Assembly: GCA_911728455.2 (NCBI GenBank)
Contig: OU452230.1
Coordinates: 11,470,377-11,534,376, forward strand
Length of the DNA stretch: 64,000 nt
Source of the DNA: Marthasterias glacialis
Taxonomy: Eukaryota; Echinodermata; Asteroidea; Forcipulatida; Asteriidae
Direction: 5' to 3'
A program made the position numbers and the translations under genes. Below are positions 23,232 through 34,600 of this stretch, piece after piece. The notes under the pieces were generated by a model, which was given only the letters and a program-made list of their open reading frames with translations, had not been told where the DNA came from and did not search any database. Position 1 is the stretch's first letter, and each line of letters starts with the position of its first letter.

Positions 23232-26200
23232 TTAACATTTTTCACAGCTGCTTCCACAATGTATTGTCATGTAGTCTTCCTTGTGGATGCAGAAGTCCCT
23301 GCTTGCCAAGTCGGCACAAAGCTCCATGTAGTCCATACATCCTGAAGAAATTAAATGAACGGTACACATCTAAATAATCATAAAGATATTATCAGAATGT
23401 GCGAATAGCTATAATATTTTGCTTTATTATGAGCTCATTTATACTTTTTTAATTCATTAAGATGGCATATGTCATTGCCTGACCCGACTGGAGAGCGGTG
23501 TTGGTTGTAACAAACACGCCGCAACCATGTGAATTTCCACGGACGACTCATTCATAGAATTGCTAAATGCCGCCCTCATTGTCAATGTTTTGCACACTAG
23601 GATTGCTGATAAATTATAAATAATCGTTGAAGAAAACATGCAAAATGTAATTTCAACTGTGGAAGTTGTATGCTTGTTCATATCAATACGATAAAGAACA
23701 AGTGTAATTTATAAGTAAAGTGAATGTTTATTGGGCGTGGGCATCGTTTTGCAAAATTGCTAGAAATTTCAAACGTCGACCAACCTGCACATGCGCGGCA
23801 GCTCTTCTTGCACATGGATTGAATGACATCATTGTAGGTACATTCGTTTAAAGACGCAATTTGCTCACAGAATGGAGCATCATCTTCACAGCCTAAGTTA
23901 TAGAAAGCATTTGAAAAGTAAATAATGATAGACAAAGTTTAATGACAAATAACATTTTTAAAATTTCACAGTAAAGTTATTTGCCCATGATGCTCATTTT
24001 AACAAACAGTAACCAAAAATAATATACATTTGATAACGGAGTCTGGTTTGGCTATGGACGGGGGAGTTTTGTTTCCAAGTTTATTTCCACATAACTGAAA
24101 CCGTAAATTCTGAACATTGAACTCGTTTCCGGTTTCAAGTATCTCGCCCACCTCTTTTCGGTTGTATGCGAAACCAATGTCCTTCCGCTTGTAAAGCTTA
24201 CCTTTGTCGGTCGACATGGTCTGCCGAGCTTCGGTGAGTACAGGAGGCTGTGTGAATACACTTGTTGGGGACCGCGTAGATTGTTGACTAGTCGTTGGGG
24301 TGAGTTCGTCATCCGTTGATAAGGTCGTGGGCCGAGTGGTTATGAAACCTGGGGTGGGACGCGGTACGTCAAAGGCGCAGTTTGTTCGCATCTGCTGTAG
24401 GTCGATTGAACCTTTGAAATAATTATGAAGTCAGTTTCTGCATTAGTGTTTGCACTAGCATTCACAGCGACTGAAGTCTAAGAAGTAATGAACCTGACCA
24501 TCAAGTGTATTGATGAATTAATGGGCTTTCAAAACATGCATTTTACTTAGGGCTACCGGTATCACAAATTCCTAGTGCACTTTCTTTGTGGTGTTTTATT
24601 CTCTTGTACTTTCCCATTACTTAACATTTTAAGATCGATTCCCTATGTTGTTTTCTTCATTAAGAAAATAGTATGTCTATTTTGTTGATGCACACGATCG
24701 TGTATAATGTTGTTTTTAGTATTTTTATTTATATAATAATTGCTCGATCGTTTGTTACTGATGACTAGAAGTGTTAATGATTATAAACAATCCAATGGTT
24801 TAAAAACAAATTTAAAAGTCTAATCAACATAATTTTATGTAGGTATAGTCCCTATGTTGTAGATGCAGGCCAGCCGGAGGTTTGTTAAAGTGTGTGTTGG
24901 ATGGGGTGGGGTGGGTGGGGGCACCAACAATTTCCAACCTTGTGTCGTTTGGGTGATCATTGTTTTGGTAAGCAGATCCGGGGAGGGGAAGGGGGAGGGA
25001 GTCCTTGTAGTAGATGTGGGAAGGTTTTCTGTCTATAGGCCTATGTAGAGTCTGGTTTCGGCTTCTACACCGGTACAATAGTCCCCGCTGATCAAAGTGT
25101 GGTGATGGTTTCATAAATCATTTGAAAACGTGAATTTATTTGACCCCGCAGAGGTGAACTTTAAATTGGAATTCTTACTTTGATTCTGACATCGGTCCAC
25201 GATTTGATTCTCACACGGAAATACCTCTCGTATTACTTCAAAGAGTTCAGGGTCGTAGTCTAACAGATCCTCACGTGTGCTGATGTTGTTGTGGATGTTA
25301 TCAACAAACGTACGATGCACCTCAACGTCAAAGTATGACTGTACCCCCTCCGCAAAATATTCAAGTGTGTTTGAAATGGCGTAGGTGTTCTGCCAGAGAC
25401 CTTTGGTCTTGGCGTTTTCGTAGGCAGAAGTCAGCCGTTCTTCCCAAGACGGATCAGCCTCGTTGACAGAGATGAGATGAATACCATGGGATAATTCATG
25501 GACAAGGATGTCTTCCTCGTACCAAAGGTCTTGTTTGCGGCCGTAGCACAGTATGTTCTCCTCAGCAGCGGTGCTGATGGGGATGTTAGGGGTACCACCG
25601 AACCCTCTGGCACGCTCATTCCACTCATCGGGCAGGTAGCTATGTTCCGGAATGTCCGTGGTCTTCTCGACCTGGCCGATAATACCTACTCGGCCGTAGC
25701 CGTCGTGCATGGCGTCCCTGAGGTCCAGACGGTCGGCGAGGAGGAACTTTACCGTGTAGCATCCCCTCTTCACGGCACCATCGGGGGGCAAGTCAGAGGA
25801 GATGATCGGAATACCGTAGGCATGTGTGTATTTCTTGTAGAAGGTGTTTAAGCCCATCTCGTTACGCACCGTGTCGGGGACGGCGGTTACGGTGTCACAG
25901 TCGGTTGTATTCAGCGCGGGACCTCTGCCAGTGAGCCTGCGAGACCGGTGAAGTTTGAAATCATTCTCGAGATAAAAAGCCTCTGCGAATGAAAAAAAAA
26001 GAAAATATAAAAAGAGGTTCATTCACATGAAAGCTTCAGCTTTAGGCCATGATTTAAAAGCACGTGAATAATACTGGTAATGGTCAAAGACCAGTATCCT
26101 CACTTTTGTGACTAGAAATAAGAAACCTGGGAAAGTTCAGTCGGTCATCGGAGTCACTAGAAAATAGCGAAAAAATCCCTTATATGTTTTCATCGTTTTC

Positions 26201-27441
26201 AAACATAGAGTTTTGGTCTCGCGTGATCAAAACTAATTGTTTTACCCATTTCTCAAACACTCTAGCATTTCAGGCAAAATACTTCAAGGGAAGTTTTCCA
26301 CCACCACCATCTTTAAAAACCATATTATGTGCAAATCTGTGAACATTTATTTTTTCACTCTTACCAATGTTGTTCTAAAAGAACAGAAAGTGCGCAGTAT
26401 AATCACAGACCGGTTTATCTCGTATATTTTCTGTTTGCGATCTCGTAAACATTTCAGATACAGTTTTGGTTTTATAAAATGTTGATACCGGTATTACAAA
26501 AGATAAATTACTTGAAAAGTACACACAAGTGAATCAATTAGGACTGCAACCATGACCCTGTGCTGATAGATTCAAGACAAGACCCACGTGGTGCTCTCGC
26601 TTCTGCTAAATGGAGGCAGGTCAAACGCTGCCTCCCACTGTGACCCCTATAAATGGGGGGGGGGTGGGGGCTTGCATTGGTCGGAGAAAGTTACGACTGG
26701 TATAATATTATTTAAAAGTTAACTCCAAACGAGCCCTTCTTTTCGTTCCAACCACTCTATTAGCGATGTCACCTGTCGCAACTTGCCTTGGCTGTACCGT
26801 GTTCATTATTATAACTCACCTATTTTATGTATTTATATTTTGGGGGTCTGGGGAAACCAAAACTCACCTTCCAGAAAATAATTCGAGTGTATATGTTGTG
26901 AAACTGGTGCGTGATGTGGAAGAGTTTCCGCTAGCCTGCTTTCAAAACTTTCATAGGCTGAAATGAAAAGTAAACTGTTAAACAAGATTCAGGGGATGCT
27001 TCTTAATATGTCGTGTAAGTCAAACCAGACCGTCTCGAATATATTATGCAAATATTATTCGTTGTTTAATCATCACGACATGATAGTCTAGACGTAAAAG
27101 CACGGAGAAGTGCACAACCTTATTCTAACAAAATATACATGAAGGCCATCACTATACATGCATTACCATGGTAACACCAGGGGAAAACCCCATGGATGTA
27201 GACTCTAAAGATCTTTTGTGATACAACTTGTCACTATAATGCTTTGTTGCCCAGTAATTGCAAAACGTGGTTCGGGAAAAAACTGACTTCACTTCCTGAT
27301 CGATTACTACGACAGAGACCATAGACAAGTCAAAGATTGATTAGGCGACTCACCTTTTGAAGTACAACAGCACTTAAGGCCAATGTGTACAACCAGGATA
27401 GATATTAGCATTGACGTTCGATCACTACACCCACGCCTCAT
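23232..27441 (-). CDS. P2: secreted metallopeptidase-like protein with two ShKT domains (439 aa, 5 exons)
   Basis: Exons: 27354-27441, 25179-25982, 24202-24411, 23785-23892, 23232-23341 (1320 bp with stop, in frame, GT/AG borders). Exon 1 gives a 29-residue signal segment, starting at the ATG after which the hydrophobic core MLISILVVHIGL appears. The peptidase domain (30-297) has HELSH at 191-195 and EYFAE at 237-241. A short Thr/Pro-rich linker (298-367) follows, then two ShKT modules, 368-403 and 404-439, each with the six-Cys pattern ending CxxxCxxC. TAA follows the last Cys. No membrane helix was found, so this paralogue is probably released. It is the most divergent copy and lacks one Cys pair present in the other three. 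ShKT modules accompany secreted peptidases in many invertebrates, where they act as binding or inhibitory modules; the role here is inferred. Confidence 0.86.
23342..25178 (-). other. P2 introns 2-4
   Basis: Exons 3 and 4 lie within. The rest is intronic; 24895-24930 is a G-rich low-complexity patch. No other exon found. Confidence 0.45.
25983..27353 (-). other. P2 intron 1 with repeat A
   Basis: A family A repeat (26060-26375) and a G run near 26655. A small plus-strand frame at 26766-26966 has a hydrophobic start but no recognisable domain. Confidence 0.45.
26060..26375 (+). repeat. Interspersed repeat family A, copy 4
   Basis: The best preserved copy: begins TGGTAATGGTCAAAGACCAG, continues through CGGTCATCGGAGTCAC, GAGTTTTGGTCTCGCG and GGAAGTTTTCCACCACCACC, and ends CTTACCAATGTTG. 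Confidence 0.65.
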
Positions 27442-27979
27442 TTTTTGATAGAAGCAGATGATTATTTTGAATCTATGAGAATTATTTGGAAACCACTCAG
27501 TTCGAACTTGCTCATGTTTGTATGAGCAATCGAGACAAGAATGCAGTCAGCATGATAGATACATGAGTTATTCAACCCCACCGGTTTTGTGTTTCAGTAT
27601 GACCAGTATACTGGAGGAAGCCTGGGCTGATATGAGATATAATATGTCTCTCATGCAAATGTGTAGTGCACGGCATGTACACAACATATTTTGAACTGTG
27701 TCAGACCCCTTCCATAGCATTCGTAGCAAAAAAAACAATGAGACAAAGTTGTAGAGCACTACTTGTTGACTAAAGAGGACACCAAGCACTTAAACTGTAC
27801 AAAGTCTCGGTGTAAACGATCGTTTATCCGCTGTTCGTGTTTGATCACTTCGTAGCTGCTATAGCGGGTGTCAACATTTTGTGGACAGTTGATTTGTTTC
27901 ATTAGATTTTGGTGGTTCCGATCACACATTGAAGTCAAGTTTTTTTTATTGGGACTTAGCAATATCTTTACCTTATTGA

Positions 27980-28180
27980 CCCAATTCACCTGATGTCATC
28001 ATCACAATAATCTTGGTTGTGCCATTTTGGAAGTCAGTGTCCCCGTGCGTTATACAGTGTACTGCGCATTTTAGGCAACGCGGCGTTATACACGTTTACG
28101 AATTGACTCCCATTGGCGAGCGTGGCAGCAGTGTAGCCGCGTGTGACGTTAGTGCAAGAGGTCGTCGTCAACTTGTTGCA
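27980..28180 (+). repeat. Interspersed repeat family E, copy 1
   Basis: CATCACAATAATCTTGGTTG, GCCATTTTGGAAGTCA and GCGCATTTTAGGC blocks recur at 57125-57370 and 59835-59975, both in introns of the sialyltransferase gene. Confidence 0.65.
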
Positions 28181-28689
28181 CTGTTGATCTTTATATTTAT
28201 ACGGCCATCTTGGTTTTCATTTGTACAATTAATTTATAGCATTCTCTACTATTATTGGATACAAGGAAGTGGTGACTAAGATGGTGGCAATGGTGGTCAT
28301 GGTCTATTGACCTTTAGCATGGTGCAGCCATCTTGCCTTTCTTCTATTCAACCCAATGTAACCAAACCGAGACTGGAAGGAAAAGATAGTCTGGTCCCTT
28401 TCCTGATATGAGTATTAGAACTGACATTGTCGCTGTTTTATGCAGGGTATCTGCCCACATCATGGTACAAGTATATAGGGCTTAATGAAGGAGACCTTGT
28501 ATTGCTTTGTAAACCTTTAAAAGGGTGAATAAAATGTGAATTTTCAGAAGTACTAACCCTCAATTATTTGGTTTGTATCCAATTTTAAATTGCCACTTTT
28601 ACTTGTTCTCCCCAAAAGAGGGTTCTGTTGTGGCATGTTGATACATATGAGGTTTGGGTTTGGCCAAGCGTCAGTGTTTTTTAACCACA

Positions 28690-28965
28690 GCACGAGTAAA
28701 AGCAGTCAATATTTGTTTTATAACACCCCATGCATATTTCGCCTATAGACGTCTAGGTACAAATAAAATGACGCTGTTGCTATGGGTGTAGAACATTGGT
28801 TGGTATGGGGATAGCACATTTTGTTGCTATGGGATTGTACACTGGTTGATACGGGTATAGAGCGTTGCGTTCGCGGCTTTCTAGTAAAAATAGACATATC
28901 ACGTGACGCGTTCTCAACCAATCAAAAGGCAGAATCTTTGTATACAGGGGTGTTATAATAAAGCC
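28690..28965. mobile_element. Foldback/MITE-like element related to 5745-6170
   Basis: Left end AGCAGTCAATATTTG then TTATAACACCCC; right end GGGGTGTTATAATA, an inverted repeat. The interior GACGTCTAGGTAC and TTGCTATGGG blocks match the 5.8-kb element in inverse orientation. Confidence 0.65.
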
Positions 28966-29730
28966 TATGTGTGCCATTATTACACGCTTATGCGCATTAG
29001 GTACATTGACTGTTGCGGCCGTGCAAGGAAAACGTAATTAAAACATGTGAAACAATACACAACTGTTTACGCACTGTGTTTTTGAAGGCATGAGCTCCTT
29101 TTTTAATAAGTACGTATAAATACAGAATAGTTTTAATGCTTATCTTGAAAACCAGGGCTAGAATCAAGTGACTCTTCCATGAAACCATTAGTTGTGCCAT
29201 CCCGTTACATAATAGTTTCATGGAGTTATATAATTGCACAATTTTATTAATGGCCTCACGTTTCGACCCCAGCAGAGTCTTTCCCAAAGGCTAAATTATA
29301 AGAACTAGAGGGAGCACTCGCGATGTCACGCACAGAACTCCGCTGACCTACCATGGGCGAAAATCCACATGGGTCAATTGCCAACGAATGTCCATTTGGA
29401 AATTGTTTGCTGTGTAAACTTATGAGTTACCAGTGTGGTCAGCGCCATTTTTCTCAATGGTCAAAAAATGCTTCTTGTCGGTCGGTGTCGCATGGTTTTT
29501 GTACTCACTCTAGATCTTTTGAATATTTATATGAGATCGTGTATACTGAAATGCATCTGATAATTAGTTGTTGCTACGAAAGCTCATGCAGTTTTTTTTA
29601 CTATAAGTAAGTCTTAAGTGCTATCACTAAGTTTTTATATTTCATCTGTTAGACTAACACGGCTATCTTTATATGAAATACATCCGAAAGAACAGCACAT
29701 TAAATGCACGAACGAGGGCTCAAATTCCCA

Positions 29731-29812
29731 TTGAAGATTTCTTGAAGATTGAAGATTTCTTGAAGATTGAAGATTTCTTGAAGATTGAAGATTTCTTGAA
29801 GATTGAAGATTT
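29731..29812 (+). repeat. 18-bp tandem repeat
   Basis: About 4.5 nearly perfect copies of TTGAAGATTGAAGATTTC, followed by a T run. Confidence 0.85.
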
Positions 29813-29926
29813 CTGTTTTTTTTTTCCTTTACCCTTGTATACTTAACATCCTCCCATAGACATTGTACACAAAATTCCTAATGTAAAATTCCGCTGTGAA
29901 GACCATTTGTTCCTATCGTCTACCAT

Positions 29927-30013
29927 TAGGTAGTCAATTTTAAAGCCCAATTTAATTAAGTAGCCAATTTTAAAGCCCAATTTAATTGAGTAGCCAATTT
30001 TAAAGCCCAATTT
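29927..30013 (+). repeat. 30-bp tandem repeat at a MITE end
   Basis: Three copies of a 30-bp unit containing AGTAGCCAATTTTAAAGCCC plus AATTTAATTG. The last one continues directly into the family C MITE. Confidence 0.8.
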
Positions 30014-30167
30014 CACAAAGCTGCTCAAGCACAGCATAACACGATATGCTTGCCAGAGTAAGTTTACCCGCCAACGTATCACTTAATACGTACCGTCTTT
30101 CACTGGTTTCCTGCTAAGGTTTGTCAGGTCAAAATATTTTGCTCAAGCACCTCTATAAAATTGGGCC
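30004..30167. mobile_element. MITE family C, copy in the P2-P3 spacer
   Basis: Left end AAAGCCCAATTTCACAAAGC, right end CTCTATAAAATTGGGCC; CTCAAGCAC appears near both ends in the same orientation. Confidence 0.6.
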
Positions 30168-31524
30168 AGGACCTATGCGCTAAGTAATTTGTTTAATTGT
30201 TTTTATGTATTTAAGGGGGTACGTTCTTTAGAGGACTGGCTTGTCTAGACTTTATAATCAGTGAGCTTACATAAGATTGAAACTATTATATGTTTTCCTC
30301 GACATTAACGGTCTATGTACTCTGTCTTTAAATAAGATGTAAGATGGCAATTCGCGCACATTATTTGGGGCTACGAACAATGATGTGGTCAATCACGAAG
30401 TGCCGCCCTGGACCACAACACCAGTTGTTTTCACGATTTACAGAGCATTAAACACATTTTACAAATATGATACATGATGAAATAACTATAGTCTCATTTA
30501 GACATAAAAGTTTCTGGTGGGAAAATGTACCTCTCCAGTTGTACACGGATAGACATATTGGTAAACGGTAAATAACATCCATTAAAAATGCGGTTGCTAT
30601 GGACTACACACAAATAATATCGTGTAAACATAATTATATTGACCGTTTTGGATCACCGACCGTCAAGCTAATCTATTACGGAACAAAAGTATCTAATTTT
30701 ACGAGAATAATACAATCCGGTAGAGTAGTGCCGTCAATTACTTCCAATTTCCCATCTCTTTTATGTCAGCATAAATAAAGTTTCACTTAGTTATGACATA
30801 CAACGTCGTATATAGATACTTTTTTCTCAGACATGTTGATCTTGTTAAACGATGATGCGTGTAATTAAGCCATTTAGTTAACACACGGCAAAACGCGTAC
30901 TAAGTGCAGTGCCTCAAGCAAATACAACGTTGTCGTAAAAATGTATCGTCAATAACATACAAATCTAAAAGATTGATAACCAATTCACAATTTTTATAAG
31001 TACAGGTTTTCTTGTTTTTCGTTGGCATGGAAACGACAGTACTATAATGATGAGATGGTAATACGAAAAAACGAACACCTTTATTGTAAGATTTATTGAC
31101 AAAATGTTGATATTGATCAAACTGTTGGATGAAATGCACATCAAAATCTCACCATCGGCTCAAACATAAATTACCTCTGGGGAGGCAGGTCACTCACTGC
31201 GGCTCTTTTACTCGAATCTGCAGTGTAGAGTAAAACGAAAGAAAAGACATAAATGTACACAGGAAAATAAATTTAGAAATCAGACAATTATTACAGATGC
31301 ATATAAAGCACAAAACCCGTGCTTACAAAACATTACTTATTCGAAAGAACAAGATCAGAAATCTGGCGATGAATCTTTAAAGTCCATAGAACCATGGAGC
31401 GATTAGCTAGTTTATCGCTCCGTGATAGAACAGTGTGCCCAACTGTGTGCTGGATGTAATAAAAACGACAACTTCTTGTACCTTTTCCAGAAAAAAAGAA
31501 GTCTGCTTTTGTTTCATTGACTAA

Positions 31525-31578
31525 AACAAACAAACAAACAAACCAACAAACAAACAAACAACCCAACAAACAAACAAA
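31525..31578 (-). repeat. (TTTG)n tract downstream of P3 stop
   Basis: On the minus strand it begins about 58 bp after the P3 stop codon, matching the placement seen next to P4 and P1. Confidence 0.75.
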
Positions 31579-31635
31579 AACCAAAATAGTATAAAGACTA
31601 AAACCGCGTTCCATTTGCGTTACGAAAACTCACAA

Positions 31636-34600
31636 TTAAGTCAGATTTGCCGCTACTTTCACTTTCATCACAAACTGTTTGTAAAGACAAAAGGCAACCA
31701 CAACGCAGCCAGTAGTAACGGGGACAGCCACACCGACTACAATAGCAATAATAATCGCCTGACTGGGTGTTCCATCATCCGATGCCACTGAAACAGAACA
31801 AAATAAAATAAAAGTACCACTTGTTAAAAAAAAGCTTCAGTTGCCGTATTGTCAATGGTATCAACTCCTTCCTGGTTTCTGAAATACATTGAAAGGATGT
31901 AATTGAATTAAAGCCGTTTAAGTTTGATTTTTTTTAGTGCGAAACGAGTTTCCAATCGTCAGAACTCTTAAATGCATTCTAAAAAAATATAGAAACATGC
32001 TGCTTTTGAGAAGTTGATTGTCACGTGCAGGGTGTTTTCTAGTTTTCTGTACTTTTGGTAACTACTGAGGTCCCTTGATGTTTCATCCATACCAAAAAAA
32101 TAGAACTTAAATTACACATGTTAACAATATCATCTTCTTGTTTAGCTTGGGTCGAGTTTGAACACAGTCCTTATGTTTGAGTGTCCTCAACTGGTTACTC
32201 CTCCCCGTATTTTAACCACGAGTGACCCACTTAGAACGTAAGTAGGACACGTCAATACTTCCTATTGTTATTCACACACCACTGAATCAATACCAAGTTT
32301 CATAATGGAAACAATGACGTCTAGTATGAGTAATATAAAGAATACGGTATGGTCAGCAGTTCTATTCAGGTAAAGTATAATGACTTGTTGTTCTCACAAT
32401 ATTGAGCGTGACGCCATGCGGCAGCACCTCGGAAATAGCTCGGCATACTTTCATCTGTTTTTATATTCAAAGGTTTTATGATTATTATTTATTTGCATGA
32501 ATTTTTACTTTTACAAAATTTCTATGTACAATCCAACTTTGTATGGTTAAATAAATTATCCTATCCTTTTATTCAAGTGCGCGTTGGGGCTTTCATGCGA
32601 CATCCAGGGCTCTATTTCATAAAGCTCATAAGCCGAAATTAAAGTTTAGAAACTATTTTGGCTCAGCAGAAATTGGAAGGAAACTAGTCACAAGCAATGT
32701 TTTGTTGCATGGTTGGGGGGCTGGTTACCTATGTCTGTTAACAATATTTGTCTTTGCTTAGCAAATGGTTATGCTCAACAGCCGTATGAAATTGAGCTTT
32801 TCATTTGTCTTGAGTCATGGAGTTTTGACTTCGTGACAAGTAGAGCCAAAAGCTCAACGTTACGGATCCCATTATAAAAATGACACGTGCCTCACCAAGA
32901 TCAATAAATTGATAATTATGAACCATTGAACAGCTGTAAGACATTCACTAAAATCAATAAAAGGATCTCTAGGATCTCTTTTAATATTCTTTTTTTTTTA
33001 TATACAACAAGCGGGTAAGTGCTTGGGCTGTTTTCGAAGCATTGCGTGCAGAAACAATCAAAAATTGGGTCAAGGTTAGGCAACGTCAGCATGGAATTGC
33101 AGATGGATTTGTTTGCGGATGGTTCCAAACTGTTTTGTGAGATGGTTTGGAGTTTAACAGAGGGTCTACAAAGATATACGACTTCATGTTAGATAAAGAG
33201 TGGTTCAGTTAGCATTGGAAATATTTCTTATAAGTTTTGGTACGCGATCCGACTAGCCACCGTAGCTTATAAGCGAGACAGTCACGTATCATGATAACGC
33301 TTTCCATACCCTTCTAAATAAACCGTTCTAAATCCACCTCGGCTGTTGAAGTTAATGCTCTCTATAGTGGTACCATGATATTATCATGGGAGGTTTATAA
33401 GCGAGGCGGTCATGCTTTTGCAGCTCACTTTAAATGACGGTGGCTAGGCGAATCGGTTGGTTTTGTGTACGCTTTGGATAAAATATATGTTGGTGTAGGC
33501 CCACATGAATTAAGTTATTTCAATGAGTTCATCGTAAAACTCACCCTTGCCCTTTGTTGTAGTATCGGCAGTTGTGGTGTATGTAGCTGTGGCATCAGTC
33601 GTCAAAGACCTGAAGGGTGTACTGTCACCGGTATCCGTAGATGTGGTCCACCCATCTGCAGTCGTGGTATCCTCGGGTGTAGTGGTTGAGGTACCTGGAG
33701 AGATATCTGAGGTTATGTCGCGGTATATGGCTGTGGTATCGGTATCTAAAGTGTTCATGGTGGTGGTATCCGAGGTTGACGTATCTTGGAAAGTGATATC
33801 CGTTGATGTATCTGAGGTTATGGTGGCGGTGGTTACAGCTGAGGTAACGGTATCTAAAGTGTTCATGGTGGTGGTATCCGAGGTTGACGTATCTTGGAAA
33901 GTGGTATCCGTTGATGTATCTGAGGTTATGGTGGCGGTGGTTACAGCTGAGGTAACGGTATCTAAAGTGTTCATTGTGTTGGTGGTATGCGAGGTCGAAG
34001 TATCTTGGAAAGTGGTATCCGTTGATGTAGTACCTGAGATGGTGCCGGTGTTTTTGGTTGAGGTAACGGTATCTAAAGTGTTCATGGTGGGGGTATCTGA
34101 GGTTGAAGTGTCTTTGAAAGTGGTACGCTTAGATGTAGTAGAGGGAGTTACAGCAGCGTTTGTGGTATCCGTAGTTGAAATGCCTTGAAATGTGGCTTCA
34201 GTTGGCTTGATAGCTGGAGTTGTATCAGCAGCTGTAGTAGGTCTAGCCCTTGGATCAAATGTTCCAGTAGTTGTAGGTCCATCTATTGTAGGTGTATCAG
34301 TAGTTACATCAGTCGCAGTAGGCCCATCTGTGATATCAGACGTTGTAGAAGGCACGGCAGTCGTCGTTATATTGAGCACGTCACAGTTCATCCTTAGCAC
34401 GTTAGTTGCAGCTAAGTCTGTCCAGGAAAAACAGAGTGAAAATATCGCTTTAAACACTGAAAACTGAATTACAAATCGATAACGTAACTGAACGTTACTT
34501 TCCTACACAGATTTCTCGTCGTCATGGCATCGCCTTTTGGTACAAGAGACAAGAGAGGGTAAACTACACGCTATAAACGTTCTCAGATGACGTCACTGTT

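Larger units (their letters stand above)
27442..31635. other. Intergenic stretch between P2 and P3
   Basis: No gene recognised. Contains repeat E (27980-28180), a foldback element (28690-28965), two short tandem arrays (29731-29812 and 29927-30013), a family C MITE (30004-30167) and the (TTTG)n tract after P3. AATAAA sites on the minus strand at 31080-31085 and 31092-31097 could end P3 transcripts. Confidence 0.45.

Noticed and set aside
29731-30013. Short regular repeats resembling a CRISPR array
   Set aside because: Head-to-tail tandem repeats with no unique spacers, in eukaryotic DNA.
31173-31219. Possible extra P3 tail exon between AG and GT sites
   Set aside because: The P3 membrane exon already ends in a stop in frame, and no alternative donor links the two; left out of the model.
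33547-34188. 213-residue plus-strand frame rich in Val and Ser
   Set aside because: Shadow of the Thr-rich P3 mucin exon on the other strand, which has matched splice sites and neighbours.
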